Of a stretch of DNA of 64,000 nt, positions 19,585 through 29,500 are shown one piece after another; the stretch's first letter is position 1, and every line of letters starts with the position of its first letter. Origin of the DNA: Candidatus Desulforudis audaxviator MP104C. Its GTDB lineage: Bacteria; Bacillota; Desulfotomaculia; Desulfotomaculales; Desulforudaceae. The notes beneath the pieces were generated by a model, which saw only the letters and a list, made by a program, of their open reading frames with translations, had not been told where the DNA came from and did not search any database. Position numbers and translations under genes: made by a program. The stretch spans positions 1,690,501 through 1,754,500 of the forward strand of contig NC_010424.1 of assembly GCF_000018425.1 (NCBI RefSeq), in the 5' to 3' direction.

Positions 19585-20319
19585 CTACTTCCGCCGCGCC
19601 TGCAGTTCCCGCAGGACGTCGTCGAGGTGCACGTTCTTCTCCGCGAGCAGCACCAGGACGTGGAAGAATAGGTCGGCCACCTCGTTGATCACTTCTTCGC
19701 GGATGTTGTTCTTCGCGCCGACGATGACCTCGGTGGTTTCCTCGCCCACCTTCTTCAGGATCTTGTCCAACCCTTTGTCGAAAAGGTAGGTGGTGTAGGC
19801 GCCGGCGGGCCGCTTTTGCTTGCGGTCCTTGATCAGTGCGTACAGCATCTCCAGCACCCCGCAGGTGGCCTGAAACTCCTCCTCGCTTAGCACCCGCTTA
19901 CGGGGTTTTTTGACCTCGTCGGCCTCGGGCGGCTTGCGCCCGTACACCACATCCGGGTCAAAGGCGAGTTCACCCACGACGGCCACGCCGCCGGTGGGGT
20001 CCATCCGGTAGTGGAAACAACTGCGGTAACCCTCGTGGCAGGCCGCGCCGACCTGATTCACCCTGATCAGCAAGGTGTCGGCGTCGCAGTCGTGATAGAT
20101 CTCGTCCACTATCTGCACGTGCCCGGAGGTCTCCCCCTTCTGCCAAAGCTTCTGGCGGCTCCGGCTCCAGAACCAGGTGTGACCGGTCGTCACGGTCTTC
20201 TCAATGGCATCGCGGTTCATCCAGGCCACCATGAGCACCTCATAGGTCCGCGCGTCCTGAATAACGGCCGGGATCAGACCGTCCTTGTCGAGCTTGATTT
20301 TGTCCAGTTTGTACGGCAT
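19585..20319 (-). CDS. hisI: Phosphoribosyl-AMP cyclohydrolase / phosphoribosyl-ATP pyrophosphatase
   Basis: 244 residues, the fused HisIE form carrying steps 2 and 3 of histidine synthesis. The cyclohydrolase half shows [29 protein letters not shown] and [13 protein letters not shown] with the zinc cysteines in [12 protein letters not shown]. The pyrophosphatase half (about 145-244) has [13 protein letters not shown] and [16 protein letters not shown]. The ATG at 20317-20319 follows GGAGGTG by 8 bases; the open frame upstream is non-coding. Last gene of the his operon; a 28-base repeat lies between it and hisF. Confidence 0.95.
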   Translation of the reverse strand: MPYKLDKIKLDKDGLIPAVIQDARTYEVLMVAWMNRDAIEKTVTTGHTWFWSRSRQKLWQKGETSGHVQIVDEIYHDCDADTLLIRVNQVGAACHEGYRSCFHYRMDPTGGVAVVGELAFDPDVVYGRKPPEADEVKKPRKRVLSEEEFQATCGVLEMLYALIKDRKQKRPAGAYTTYLFDKGLDKILKKVGEETTEVIVGAKNNIREEVINEVADLFFHVLVLLAEKNVHLDDVLRELQARRK

Positions 20320-20381
20320 CTGGGGAAACACCTCCAGAATAAACCTCAAATACCATTGAGCACGGAACCTGTCGACGCGCA

Positions 20382-20409
20382 GCACGGAGCCAAGCGGCGG
20401 CTCCACCGG
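20382..20409. repeat. 28-base dispersed repeat, copy 1 (hisF-hisI gap)
   Basis: Contains the arms GGAGCC and GGCTCC around AAGCGGC, able to form a hairpin. An identical 28-base copy is at 43173-43200. Both begin 2-4 bases after the stop codon of the upstream minus-strand gene (hisF here, hypD there). Confidence 0.85.
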
Positions 20410-20413
20410 CCCC

Positions 20414-21172
20414 CTATAGGCGCACCGCAATCCCCCGTGCCGCCAAATACTCCTTGACCTCGCGGATCGAGTACTCCCCGAAGTGGAAGATCGAGGCGGC
20501 CAGGGCCGCGTCCGCACCTCCTTCGGTCAGGCCCTCGGCGATGTGCTCGAGCGTGCCCACCCCGCCCGACGCGATCACCGGGATACGCACGGCATCGGCG
20601 ACCGCCCTGGTCAGCAGCAGATCGTACCCGTCCTTCGTGCCGTCACGGTCCATGCTGGTGAGCAGGATTTCACCGGCTCCCAGCGACTCCACCCGGCGCG
20701 CCCATTCCACCGCATCCAGTCCGGTCGGCGTACGACCCCCGTGGATGTATACCTCCCATTTACCGGAACCGGTCTGTTTGGCGTCGATCGCCGCGACGAT
20801 GCACTGGGTGCCGAACTTCTCGGCGGCTTCGGCGATCAGTCCCGGGTTCTTTACGGCGGCAGTGTTTATTGAAACCTTGTCCGCGCCCGCCTTCAGGATT
20901 GCCCGGATGTCCTCGACGGTCCGGATCCCACCCCCCACGGCGAACGGGATGAACACCTGCTCGGCCGTCCGGCGCACCATGTCGAGCACGATGTCCCGCC
21001 CCTCGGCCGAGGCGGTGATATCCAGGAACACCACCTCGTCGGCGCCCTCCCGGTCGTAGACGGCGGCCAGTTCCACCGGATCGCCGGCGTCCCGCAGGTT
21101 CACAAAGTTGACGCCCTTAACCACGCGGCCCCGGTTCACATCGAGGCAGGGAATGATCCTCTTGGCCAACAT
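20414..21172 (-). CDS. hisF: Imidazole glycerol phosphate synthase, cyclase subunit
   Basis: 252 residues, a TIM barrel. Pairs with HisH to make imidazole glycerol phosphate and AICAR. Catalytic aspartates are visible: Asp11 in [10 protein letters not shown] and Asp in [14 protein letters not shown] (about 130). Phosphate loops are AVGGGIRT and [15 protein letters not shown] at 21170-21172 behind AAGGAGAAGG. It overlaps the end of hisA by about 56 bases, so it is coupled. Confidence 0.97.
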   Translation of the reverse strand: MLAKRIIPCLDVNRGRVVKGVNFVNLRDAGDPVELAAVYDREGADEVVFLDITASAEGRDIVLDMVRRTAEQVFIPFAVGGGIRTVEDIRAILKAGADKVSINTAAVKNPGLIAEAAEKFGTQCIVAAIDAKQTGSGKWEVYIHGGRTPTGLDAVEWARRVESLGAGEILLTSMDRDGTKDGYDLLLTRAVADAVRIPVIASGGVGTLEHIAEGLTEGGADAALAASIFHFGEYSIREVKEYLAARGIAVRL

Positions 21173-21905
21173 TATCCTTCTCCTTCCGCTCAAGAGCCAA
21201 GGCTTCGGCCAGGGTGATCGTGCCGGCGTACAGCGCCTTGCCGATGATCACGCTGTCCACGCCCAGGTGCTCCAGTTTTTTAAGGGCCCGGAGGTCCTCC
21301 AGCCGGGAGACCCCGCCCGAGGCAATGACTTTCAGTTCGGTATGCGCCGCCACACGCGCGATCTCTTCCAGGTTGGGGCCCTCAAGGGTGCCGTCCCGTT
21401 TCACATCGGTGAACACCACCCGCCGCACGCCCCGCCGGACTAACTCTTCCAGGAACGGCAGAACATCCGTTGCGGCCGTCTGCTCCCAGCCCTGCACGCA
21501 GACCCGGCCGTCCCGGCAGTCGACGCCCACCACGATCCGCTCCCCGTAGGCGGCCACCACCGCGTCCAGGAACTCCGGGTTAGTCAGGGCGGCGGTGCCC
21601 AGGATCACCCGGTCAACTCCGTGTTCCAAGTAGCACTTGACGTTCTCCGGGTTACGGATGCCGCCGCCCACCTGTACCGGGATGTTAACGCTTTTGACGA
21701 TGTCCAGCACCACCCCGCTGTTCTGCGGCTTGCCCGTGAACGCCCCGTCGAGGTCCACCACGTGCAGCCGACGGGCGCCCTGCTCCTCCCAGGTCCGGGC
21801 CACAGCCACCGGGTCGGTGCTGTAAACCGTCTCCTGGTCCGCGCGCCCCTGAAAAAGCCGTACACAACGGCCCCCGCGCAGGTCTACCGCCGGGATGATC
21901 AGCAT
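21117..21905 (-). CDS. hisA: ProFAR isomerase
   Basis: 262 residues. Aldose-ketose isomerase converting ProFAR to [20 protein letters not shown] carries the catalytic Asp8, and [16 protein letters not shown] carries the second Asp. VGGGIR and VIASGGVS are phosphate loops. About 20 residues longer at the C-terminus than usual because it runs into hisF (tail [12 protein letters not shown]). ATG shares TAATG with the hisH stop. Confidence 0.96.
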   Translation of the reverse strand: MLIIPAVDLRGGRCVRLFQGRADQETVYSTDPVAVARTWEEQGARRLHVVDLDGAFTGKPQNSGVVLDIVKSVNIPVQVGGGIRNPENVKCYLEHGVDRVILGTAALTNPEFLDAVVAAYGERIVVGVDCRDGRVCVQGWEQTAATDVLPFLEELVRRGVRRVVFTDVKRDGTLEGPNLEEIARVAAHTELKVIASGGVSRLEDLRALKKLEHLGVDSVIIGKALYAGTITLAEALALERKEKDNVGQEDHSLPRCEPGPRG

Positions 21906-22522
21906 TATTCAATCATCCTTCCAAAGTTCCGCAGGACCTGAAGCCCCAGGGAACTGCTCTTCTCCGGGTGGAACTGGATGCCGAATACCTTGTCCCGGCT
22001 CACCACCGAGGCGAACCGCACGCCGTATTCAGTCTCTCCCAACACGATTCCGGGGTCGGCGGGCGCCACGTAGTAGGAATGCACGAAGTAGAAACGGCTG
22101 CCGTCCGGAATCCCGTCGAACAGGGGCGGGGAACCGCGGAAAAACACCTGGTTCCAACCCATGTGCGGCACCTTCACTTCCGCGGGCAGCCGCCGCACCC
22201 GGCCCGGGAAAACCCCGAGGCCGGGCGTTGGGCCCCACTCCTCACCGGCCTCGAACAAGAGCTGCTGCCCCAGGCAGATGCCCAGGAAGGGCTTGCCCGC
22301 GGACACCGCCCGCAAAATCGCCTTATCCATCCCGGCCGCACGGAGGTTCGCCATCGCGTCCGCGAACGCGCCGACGCCGGGGAGCACCACCCCGGCCGCC
22401 CGGTCCACCTCCCGCGGGTCGGCCGTGATTACGGCCGCCCAGCCGGCCGTTTCCAGGCCTTTCAAAGCGCTCATCAGGTTCCCGGTACCGTAGTCGATAA
22501 CCGCAATATACTTGTCAGTCAC
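21905..22522 (-). CDS. hisH: Imidazole glycerol phosphate synthase, glutamine amidotransferase subunit
   Basis: 205 residues. Class I glutaminase that feeds ammonia to HisF. The nucleophile Cys lies in GKPFLGICLGQQLLFE (near residue 80); the His-Glu pair is in FGIQFHPEKSS near the end. GTG start at 22520-22522, 4 bases after the hisB stop; its only SD-like sequence is inside hisB at long range, so reinitiation is likely. Confidence 0.95.
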   Translation of the reverse strand: MTDKYIAVIDYGTGNLMSALKGLETAGWAAVITADPREVDRAAGVVLPGVGAFADAMANLRAAGMDKAILRAVSAGKPFLGICLGQQLLFEAGEEWGPTPGLGVFPGRVRRLPAEVKVPHMGWNQVFFRGSPPLFDGIPDGSRFYFVHSYYVAPADPGIVLGETEYGVRFASVVSRDKVFGIQFHPEKSSSLGLQVLRNFGRMIE

Positions 22523-22526
22523 TTTA

Positions 22527-23147
22527 TTAGTTGATAACCCCCTTGGTCGAGGGGACCCCACGTTGGGCATTAATCCGTGCCGCCGACCCCAATGCCACGC
22601 CCAGGCCCTTAAAGACCGCCTCAATTATGTGGTGGGTGTTCGCCCCGGCCAGCAGGCGGACGTGCAGGTTGAATCGGCCGTTGTAAGCCAGGGCCCGCAG
22701 AAATTCCTCCACCAGTTCGGTGTCGAACCGGCCGACCTGGGGGGAGGGCATCGGCACATCAAAGGCCAGGTACCCCCGGCCGCTGAGGTCGACGGCCACC
22801 AGGGCCAGGGCGTCGTCCATCGGCACGATCGCGTGCCCGAACCGTCCGATCCCGGCTTTATCCCCCAACGCCTTCACCAGGGCCTCACCCAGACAGATCC
22901 CCACGTCCTCCACCGTGTGGTGGTCGTCGACATCCAGGTCGCCGCGCGCCCGGATCTGCAGGTCAAACCCGCTGAACTTGGCCGTCAGGGCCAGCATGTG
23001 CTCCAGGAAGGGCACCCCGGTGTCCAGGGCGTATTCCCCGGTCCCGTCCACCTGCAGCTGCACCCGGATCTCGGTCTCCCTGGTTTGTCTGCGCACTTCC
23101 GCCTTTCTGATCAGCATCCGAAAACCCTCGCTTTCGATTTTCGCCAT
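22527..23147 (-). CDS. hisB: Imidazoleglycerol-phosphate dehydratase
   Basis: 206 residues, the monofunctional form without a phosphatase domain. Manganese-binding motifs FLEHMLALTAKFSGFD and DDHHTVEDVGICLGEAL are present, repeated in the second half as VEEFLRALAYNG and NTHHIIEAVFKGLG. ATG at 23147; an ATG ten codons downstream (MLIRKAEVRR) is the alternative. Follows hisC in the operon. Confidence 0.95.
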   Translation of the reverse strand: MAKIESEGFRMLIRKAEVRRQTRETEIRVQLQVDGTGEYALDTGVPFLEHMLALTAKFSGFDLQIRARGDLDVDDHHTVEDVGICLGEALVKALGDKAGIGRFGHAIVPMDDALALVAVDLSGRGYLAFDVPMPSPQVGRFDTELVEEFLRALAYNGRFNLHVRLLAGANTHHIIEAVFKGLGVALGSAARINAQRGVPSTKGVIN

Positions 23148-23193
23148 CGGCCCTGAAAGGCCCTTTTTACTGGTTTCCGCCAGCCGGTGGTCA

Positions 23194-24261
23194 CTACCCG
23201 GTCCGCAGCACGTCAGCCAACCGGTTGCAAAAAATCAGGTTCTCCTCGGGCCGGCCGACCGACACCCGCAGGCAGCTCGGCAGGTCCGGACGGTCCAGCA
23301 GGCGCACCAGCACACCCCGCTGCAAAAGCCCGCTGAACACCTGCTGGGCGCGCATCTCGGTCCGGAACAGCAGGAAATTCGCCCGGGACGGGTAGACGGT
23401 AAGCCCCGGCAGGTAACGCATCGCCGCGAACAGCTCGTCCCGCGACCGGCAGATCTGCCGGACACGGCGCTCGAACAGCGGTTGCCATTCCAGCACCCGG
23501 ATGGCGGCCTGTTGGGTGAAGGCGTTCACGTTAAAGGGCTGCTGGACGCGTTGGATGATCCCAGTCACCTCCGGTCCGGCCAGCATATAGCCCAGCCGGA
23601 GCCCGGCCAAGCCGAACGCCTTGGAAAAGGTGCGTAAGAGCACCAGCTGCGGGTATTTGTCCAGTAGGGACACGGCCGTTTCGCCGCAGAACTCGTAGTA
23701 GGCTTCGTCTAGCACCACCACCGCCCTGGTGTGCTTAAGGATTTTCTCCGTCACCTCCAAAGGGGTGGTGTTCCCGGTCGGGTTGTTCGGAGAACACAGC
23801 ACCACCATTTTCACTCCGGGCCGGGTGGCGGCCTCGATCACGGCGTCCGGGTCCACGCTGAAATCGGCCTTGCGGGGCAGGGCCACCGGCTCGGCCCCCG
23901 CGATGACCGCGTGAATCTCATACATCGTGAATGTCGGCGTGCAGATCACCACCTTGCCCCCGGCGGCGAAGGCCAGCATCAGGTCCAGGATCAGCTCGTC
24001 CGATCCGTTGCCGACCGTGATCCGGTTTCGGTCCACGCCGGTGTACCGGGACAGGGACTCCCGCAGTTGCAGCGCCGACGGGTCCGGATAGCGCCCGAAG
24101 GTTTGTCCACCTATGGTGCTTAAGACCTCTTCCAGGACTTGCTCGGGAAAGTCATAGTTGTTCTCGTTGGCGTCCAGCTTGATCATCCCAGGGTATACCG
24201 GGACGTGGTAGGGCTGCAAGTCCAATAGTTCCGAACGCACCAGTTCATTTATGGAACGCAT
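23194..24261 (-). CDS. hisC: Histidinol-phosphate aminotransferase
   Basis: 355 residues, class II PLP aminotransferase acting on imidazole acetol phosphate. Seen: LDANENNYDFP (30-40), GNGSDELI, NPNNPTG-type CSPNNPTGNTTP and LRTFSKAFGLAGLRLGY with the PLP lysine near residue 218. Downstream of hisD with a 4-base gap and upstream of hisB. Confidence 0.95.
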   Translation of the reverse strand: MRSINELVRSELLDLQPYHVPVYPGMIKLDANENNYDFPEQVLEEVLSTIGGQTFGRYPDPSALQLRESLSRYTGVDRNRITVGNGSDELILDLMLAFAAGGKVVICTPTFTMYEIHAVIAGAEPVALPRKADFSVDPDAVIEAATRPGVKMVVLCSPNNPTGNTTPLEVTEKILKHTRAVVVLDEAYYEFCGETAVSLLDKYPQLVLLRTFSKAFGLAGLRLGYMLAGPEVTGIIQRVQQPFNVNAFTQQAAIRVLEWQPLFERRVRQICRSRDELFAAMRYLPGLTVYPSRANFLLFRTEMRAQQVFSGLLQRGVLVRLLDRPDLPSCLRVSVGRPEENLIFCNRLADVLRTG

Positions 24262-24265
24262 GCCC

Positions 24266-25555
24266 TCATTCCCCCCGTTCCCCGAGCCTGACCTGGACCG
24301 CCAGGGCGTGGGCCGGCAGCCCTTCCACCCCGGCCAGTTCGATGACCTTCGGGCCGAGTTGTTCCAGGCTCCGGCGCGAACAGTGGATCACGTTGATCCG
24401 CTTCAAAAAGGTATCCACCCCGAGGCCGGAAAAGAACCGCGCCGTGCCCCCGGTGGGCAGCACGTGGTTCGGCCCGGCGAGATAATCTCCCACCGCCACC
24501 GGGGAGTAGGGCCCCAAAAACACCGCGCCGGCATTCTTCACCCGGTCCAGCCAGTGTTCCGGATCGGCCACCATCAACTCCAGGTGTTCCGGAGCAAAAC
24601 AATTGGCCAGGCCGAAAGCCTCGTCCAGGTCACGGGTGACCACGATCAGGCCGCCGTCCGCGAGGGCCCTGGTCAGAAGCTCCCGCCGCTCCAGCCCGTC
24701 CAGGAGGCGGACCACTTCATCACGCACTTTGCCAGCCAACTCCCAGCTCGGCGTAAGCAGCACGGCGCGCGCCAGCACGTCGTGCTCGGCCTGCGCCAGC
24801 AGGTCGGCGGCCACGTACACCGGGTCGGCCCCGGCGTCGGCAATGATCAGCACCTCCGAAGGGCCGGCGAGCATGTCGATGTCCACCCGTCCGAACACCT
24901 GCTGCTTGGCCACGGTCACGTAGATGTTCCCCGGGCCCGTGATCTTGTCTACCCGGCGGATGCTCGGCGTGCCGTAGGCCAGGGCGGCCACCGCCTGGGC
25001 GCCGCCCACCTTGTAGATTTCCTCCACCCCGGCTTCCGTGGCGGCAACCAGGGTGTACGGGTGCATCCCGCCACCCCGCGCCGGGGGAGTCACCATCGCG
25101 ATCTCCTTCACCCCGGCCACCACCGCCGGAATGGCATTCATCAACACCGAGGACGGGTAGGAAGCCGTGCCGCCGGGCACGTAAATGCCGACCCGGTCCA
25201 GGGGCCGCACCAACTGGCCCAGCCAGACACCCTCACCGGTATCAAACCAGGAACGGGGCAACTGCCGGCGATGAAAGGCAAGAATCCGGTCTCGGGCCAG
25301 ACGGATGGTTTCCAGAAAGCGAGCGTCCACCTCGCGGTAAGCCGATCGCACCTCGTCCTTGGACACCCGCAGGTCGGCGGGCTCAAGTTCCACCCCGTCA
25401 AAGCGGGCCGTAAAAGCGCACAGGGCCTGATCACCCTCCACCCGCACCACTTGAATGATCTCGTTCACCCGGAGCACAATCTCGTCCGGCACGACGAATT
25501 CGCGGATAAACCCCCTCCGGGCGGCTTCCCCCGCGGCTATCGTCTTGAGCAACAC
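24266..25555 (-). CDS. hisD: Histidinol dehydrogenase
   Basis: 429 residues from the GTG at 25553-25555, the usual family length. Oxidises histidinol to histidine with two NAD. Seen: GIYVPGGTASYPSSVLM, KVGGAQAVAALAYGT, GPGNIYVTVAKQQV, GPSEVLIIAD and the catalytic FAPEHLELM. AAGGGGG precedes the chosen GTG by about 5 bases. ATGs at 25582 and 25585 are possible but have no SD. First gene of this his operon, directly after the purD terminator; hisG and hisZ are not here. Confidence 0.93.
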   Translation of the reverse strand: MLLKTIAAGEAARRGFIREFVVPDEIVLRVNEIIQVVRVEGDQALCAFTARFDGVELEPADLRVSKDEVRSAYREVDARFLETIRLARDRILAFHRRQLPRSWFDTGEGVWLGQLVRPLDRVGIYVPGGTASYPSSVLMNAIPAVVAGVKEIAMVTPPARGGGMHPYTLVAATEAGVEEIYKVGGAQAVAALAYGTPSIRRVDKITGPGNIYVTVAKQQVFGRVDIDMLAGPSEVLIIADAGADPVYVAADLLAQAEHDVLARAVLLTPSWELAGKVRDEVVRLLDGLERRELLTRALADGGLIVVTRDLDEAFGLANCFAPEHLELMVADPEHWLDRVKNAGAVFLGPYSPVAVGDYLAGPNHVLPTGGTARFFSGLGVDTFLKRINVIHCSRRSLEQLGPKVIELAGVEGLPAHALAVQVRLGERGE

Positions 25556-25658
25556 AAAGGCCCCCTTGCTCTTCGATAGCATCATTTTACTATACCCGGG
25601 CGTAAAAAGGCGAGAAATTTGTCGTGGCGGCCTGCCTAGCGCAGAAGGTCGAACACAC

Positions 25659-25682
25659 AAAAAAGGGGCCAGGCCCCTTTTT
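25659..25682 (-). terminator. Palindromic repeat serving as purD terminator (copy 2)
   Basis: Core GGGGCCAGGCCCC with A6 and T5 flanks, starting 2 bases after the purD stop. In the minus sense it is preceded by AAGTCAAAGATAGTAAAA, related to the flank of copies 3 and 5. Confidence 0.8.
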
Positions 25683-25683
25683 A

Positions 25684-26961
25684 CTATCTTTGACTTTTAG
25701 GGAGGGCTTTGCGGCCGATATCCCGCCGGAAATACATCCCCTCAAAGCTGATCAATTCAGCGGCCGCGTAAGCCAGCCGGATGGCCTCCGGAAGCTCGCC
25801 GGCCACGGCGGTTACTCCCAGCACCCGGCCCCCAGCGGTTACCAATCGTCCGTCCCGCTCGGCCGTGCCGGCGTGGAAAACAAGCGCCCCGGTGAGTTCG
25901 GCGGCCTCCAGCCCCCCAATGACGCACCCCTTGCGGTAATCCCCGGGGTACCCTCCGGAAGCAAGCACGACGCAAACGGCCGCACCCGGACGCCAGGAAA
26001 GATCGACTTCGTGCAGGCGGCCCTCGATCACAGCCTCGGCGATATCCACCAGGTCGGTTTCGAGCAGGGCCAACAGGGGTTGGGCTTCCGGGTCACCGAA
26101 ACGCACGTTGAACTCCAGCACCTTCGGCCCCTCGGCCGTGAGCATCAGCCCGGCGTAGAGCACTCCCCGGTAAGGCGTCCCGCTTTCCCGGAGCGCGCGC
26201 ACCGTGGGTGCCAGGATCTCTTCGGCTATCCGGGTGTAGATTTCGGGCGTGCACACCGGTGCGGGGGCGTAGGCGCCCATCCCGCCGGTGTTGGGCCCAA
26301 GATCACCCTCAAAAACCGGCTTGTGGTCCTGAGCCGGCAGCATGGGACGGATGGTCCGCCCGTCGGTGAACGCCAGGATACTGACCTCCTCACCGGAAAG
26401 TCGTTCCTCCACCACCACGCGGTTCCCGGCCGCACCGAAAGCCCGGGCCACCATCACCTCATCCACGGCGGCCAGCGCCTCCTCGACGCCGTCGCACACG
26501 ATGACCCCCTTGCCGGCGGCCAAACCGTCGGCTTTGACCACGCACGGCCCGTCCAGATGGCGGACGTACTCCCGCGCGGCGGCGGGATCCGCAAAGGTCC
26601 GGTGAGCCGCCGTCGGAATCCCGTATGCGGCCATCAGGTCTTTGGCGAAAGCCTTACTGCCCTCAAGCGCCGCCCCCTGCCGGCGAGGCCCGAATACCCT
26701 TAAGCCCGCTTCTTCAAACACATCGGCCAGACCGTCCACCAGCGGCGCTTCCGGACCGGCAAACGTCAGGTCGACGCCCCGCTTGCGGGCGAGGTCCAGA
26801 AGACCCGGAATGTCACCGGCCGACACCGGAACGCACTCGGCCAGCCGGGCCATCCCCGGATTACCCGGGGCGGCGATGATTTCGCCGACCCGCGGGCTTT
26901 TGCTCAATTTCCATACCAGGGCGTGCTCCCGCCCGCCCCCGCCGATTACCAGAATCCTCAC
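25684..26961 (-). CDS. purD: Phosphoribosylamine-glycine ligase (GAR synthetase)
   Basis: 425 residues. ATP-grasp enzyme of purine step 2. N-terminal VRILVIGGGGREHALVWKL, then GPEAPLVDGLADVFEEAG, VVKADGLAAGKGVIVC and FNVRFGDPEAQPLL. GTG at 26959-26961 with AAAGGAGATCC upstream; the frame extends 16 codons further without coding signal. Last gene of the pur operon, 160 bases after purH. Confidence 0.96.
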   Translation of the reverse strand: MRILVIGGGGREHALVWKLSKSPRVGEIIAAPGNPGMARLAECVPVSAGDIPGLLDLARKRGVDLTFAGPEAPLVDGLADVFEEAGLRVFGPRRQGAALEGSKAFAKDLMAAYGIPTAAHRTFADPAAAREYVRHLDGPCVVKADGLAAGKGVIVCDGVEEALAAVDEVMVARAFGAAGNRVVVEERLSGEEVSILAFTDGRTIRPMLPAQDHKPVFEGDLGPNTGGMGAYAPAPVCTPEIYTRIAEEILAPTVRALRESGTPYRGVLYAGLMLTAEGPKVLEFNVRFGDPEAQPLLALLETDLVDIAEAVIEGRLHEVDLSWRPGAAVCVVLASGGYPGDYRKGCVIGGLEAAELTGALVFHAGTAERDGRLVTAGGRVLGVTAVAGELPEAIRLAYAAAELISFEGMYFRRDIGRKALPKSQR

Positions 26962-27031
26962 TTTGGATCTCCTTTCACCTGGGTCCTGAAAAGAATTCAG
27001 AAACCTCACTGCTGTTTGGACAAAGGAACAG

Positions 27032-27096
27032 CCCCTTTTTTCCCGCCCGTCATACGTACCGCGAAGAGCAAGACTGTCTATGCGGGAAAAGGAGCC
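27032..27096. repeat. Hairpin element TTCCCGC...GCGGGAA, copy 1
   Basis: Lies in the purH-purD gap. TTCCCGCC and TGCGGGAAAAGGAGCC flank a variable middle of about 40 bases, so a long hairpin is possible. A related copy is at 49451-49510 with the same outer arms and a similar interior (AAGAGCAAGACT versus AAGAGCCAGGTT). Confidence 0.6.
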
Positions 27097-27140
27097 CTAA
27101 CCCCAGTCCCTAACCCGTCCATGTGAAAGTCAGGGAAAGT

Positions 27141-27164
27141 AAAAAGGGGCCTGGCCCCTTTTTT
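27141..27164 (-). terminator. Palindromic repeat serving as purH terminator (copy 3)
   Basis: Core GGGGCCTGGCCCC with A5 and T6 flanks, 6 bases after the purH stop. Flanked on the left by AAGTCAGGGAAAGT, shared with other copies. Confidence 0.75.
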
Positions 27165-27170
27165 GTGGGT

Positions 27171-28712
27171 TTAGTGCTTGAAGTGGCGGACGCCGGTGAA
27201 CACCATCGCGATCCCCCGGGCGTCCGCAGCTTCGATCGACTCCTGGTCCCGCATCGAGCCTCCTGGCTGGACGATGGCTGTAATGCCCGCCTCGGCCGCC
27301 GCGACCACGGTGTCCGCAAACGGGAAAAAGGCGTCGGATGCCAGCACGGCGCCCAGAGCCTTGTCCCCGGCCTGTTCCAGGGCGATCCGCGCCGCTCCGA
27401 CCCGGTTCATCTGCCCGGCCCCCACGCCGATGAGCGTCTGCTCACGGGTCACCACGATGGCGTTGGACTTGACGTGCTTGACGATCTTGAAAGCGAAATC
27501 CATCTCGACAAGTTCTTCAGGTGTGGGTGCGCGCCGGGTCACCACCCGGAAGTTGGTGTAGGGAAAGAGCTGGCGGTCAGCCTGCTGCACCAGAAGGCCC
27601 CCGTTCACTTTCCGGACGTCCATCCAGTCCAGGGTGAGCGGGGTCAGGTCTCCAGTTTCGAGCACCCGCAGATTCTTCTTGTCACTCAATACCGCCAGCG
27701 CCTCGGGCGTGAACTGCGGGGCGATGACCGCCTCCAGGAAAATCTTGACCATCTCATGCGCCGCCTCTTCGTCCACCGGGCAGTTAAAAGCGACAATTCC
27801 GCCGAAGGCGGAAACCTCGTCGGCCGCAAAGGCCCGGCGGTACGCCTCGGCCGGAGACGGGCGGCAGGCCGTTCCACACGGGTTGTTGTGCTTGACGATC
27901 ACCGCCGCCGGCGTACTGAATTCCCGGACCAGTTCCAGGGCGGCATTCAGGTCGAGGATGTTGTTGTACGAAAGCTCCTTGCCCTGCCGCTGCACGGCGG
28001 AAGTCACCGAAGCTCCCCGCCGGCGCGGGTCCTGGTAAAAGGCCGCCTTCTGGTGGGGGTTCTCGCCGTAGCGCAAGAGCTGCTTTCTCTCAAACGGCAG
28101 CGCGATTTCCCCCGGGAAGAGGTCCTGTTCCTCCACGAACTCGCCCAGGTAAGCGGCGATCACGGCGTCGTAGTGGGCGGTGTGCGCAAAGGCCTCCCGG
28201 GCCAAGGTCAGGCGCATCCGGTCGTCGACCGTTCCCGCCTTGAGGGCGGCCAGCACTTCCGGGTACCGGTCCGGGTTCACGACCACCAGCACGTGACGGT
28301 GGTTCTTGGCCGCTGCCCGAAGCATCGCCGGCCCGCCGACGTCGATCTGTTCAACGGCCTCCTCCAGGGTGACGCCCTGCCGGGCGATGGTCTCCTTAAA
28401 CGGATAGAGGTTGACCACCACCAGGTCCACCGGGCGGATCCCAAACTCGGCCAGTTGCCCCATGTGCTCGGGCGTGCGCCGGGCTAGAATTCCCCCGTGG
28501 ATGCGGGGGTGCAGCGTCTTTACCCGGCCTCCGAGGATCTCGGGAAACTCGGTGACCTCGGACACTCCAAGCACCCCGAAGCCCATCTCCCGGAGTACCC
28601 GGGCCGTGCCCCCGGTGGACACGATCTCCATCCCCAGTTCGGTCAGGCCCTGAGCCAGCTCCAGCAACCCCCGCTTGTCGGAAACACTGATCAGTGCCCG
28701 CTGCATTGCCAT
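27171..28712 (-). CDS. purH: Bifunctional AICAR transformylase / IMP cyclohydrolase
   Basis: 513 residues, normal length. The N-terminal IMP cyclohydrolase (1-195) begins [19 protein letters not shown] and contains [13 protein letters not shown] and [16 protein letters not shown]. The C-terminal transformylase has [25 protein letters not shown] and [15 protein letters not shown] at 28712 with GGAGGC 8 bases upstream. Follows purN. Confidence 0.97.
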   Translation of the reverse strand: MAMQRALISVSDKRGLLELAQGLTELGMEIVSTGGTARVLREMGFGVLGVSEVTEFPEILGGRVKTLHPRIHGGILARRTPEHMGQLAEFGIRPVDLVVVNLYPFKETIARQGVTLEEAVEQIDVGGPAMLRAAAKNHRHVLVVVNPDRYPEVLAALKAGTVDDRMRLTLAREAFAHTAHYDAVIAAYLGEFVEEQDLFPGEIALPFERKQLLRYGENPHQKAAFYQDPRRRGASVTSAVQRQGKELSYNNILDLNAALELVREFSTPAAVIVKHNNPCGTACRPSPAEAYRRAFAADEVSAFGGIVAFNCPVDEEAAHEMVKIFLEAVIAPQFTPEALAVLSDKKNLRVLETGDLTPLTLDWMDVRKVNGGLLVQQADRQLFPYTNFRVVTRRAPTPEELVEMDFAFKIVKHVKSNAIVVTREQTLIGVGAGQMNRVGAARIALEQAGDKALGAVLASDAFFPFADTVVAAAEAGITAIVQPGGSMRDQESIEAADARGIAMVFTGVRHFKH

Positions 28713-28739
28713 ATAAAAAAGCCTCCTTAAAAAAGATGA

Positions 28740-29384
28740 CTACGGGCAGCGATCCCGCCGCGACCTGGTGAATTTCTCAGGATGAATCCGCACCCGCCGG
28801 CCCTCCAGCTCCAGACGCCCCTCCAGGTACAGCTGAATGGCTTCCAGGTAAATGCAGTGTTCCTGCTCCAGAATTCGTTCGGACAGGCTCTCGACCGTAT
28901 CATCGTGGTGCACGGGCACCACGGCCTGCATAATAATCGGCCCCGCATCCACCGCTTGATCCACAAAGTGCACGGTGCAGCCGGTATAGCGCACGCCGTG
29001 CTCCAGGGCCTGCCGCTGGGCTCCGATTCCCGGAAAAGCCGGCAGCAGGGATGGGTGGATGTTCATAACTCGGTTCTTGTAAGCGTTCAGGAAGACCGGG
29101 GTCAGAATGCGCATAAACCCGGCCAGGCATACCAGTTCTACCTCGTGCCGCTCCAAAATGGAAATTATCCGGCGCTCCGCACTTTCTCTATCCGGAAAAG
29201 CACCATAATCCACAAAAAACTCGGGGATGCCGGCCTGACGGGCCCGTTCCCGGGCTTGAGCTTCGGGCTGGTCAACCACCACCACAGCGACCTGCGCCTC
29301 CAGATCGCCCCTTTTGGTGGAATCGATCATCGCCTGCAGGTTGGTGCCCCGGCCTGAAGCCAGCACTCCCAGTCTCAGTTTCAT
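28740..29384 (-). CDS. purN: Phosphoribosylglycinamide formyltransferase
   Basis: 214 residues. 10-formyltetrahydrofolate-dependent formylation of GAR. Seen: GVLASGRGTNLQAMID (6-21), LAGFMRILTPVFL and NIHPSLLPAFPGIGAQRQAL with the catalytic Asn-His pair; the catalytic Asp is in VDQAVDAGPIIMQ. ATG at 29382-29384 after AGGGGGT; the open frame upstream is non-coding. Confidence 0.96.
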   Translation of the reverse strand: MKLRLGVLASGRGTNLQAMIDSTKRGDLEAQVAVVVVDQPEAQARERARQAGIPEFFVDYGAFPDRESAERRIISILERHEVELVCLAGFMRILTPVFLNAYKNRVMNIHPSLLPAFPGIGAQRQALEHGVRYTGCTVHFVDQAVDAGPIIMQAVVPVHHDDTVESLSERILEQEHCIYLEAIQLYLEGRLELEGRRVRIHPEKFTRSRRDRCP

Positions 29385-29500
29385 CGCAGGTGACCCCCTC
29401 ACCCAGTCAAAAGACTTGCGAACCGTCACTGCAAAAGCACCGATCGCGCGGCAATGGGTCAGATAAATTGCAGGCCGGACGCTTACGCCCGGCGGTTCTT

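Noticed and set aside
24251-25579. 442-codon plus-strand open frame
   Set aside because: Entirely antisense to hisD, rich in His, Gln and Arg as expected for the complement of GC-rich coding DNA, and without known motifs.
27123-28487. 454-codon plus-strand open frame opposite purH
   Set aside because: Antisense shadow of purH that begins within the palindromic terminator; no SD or domain.
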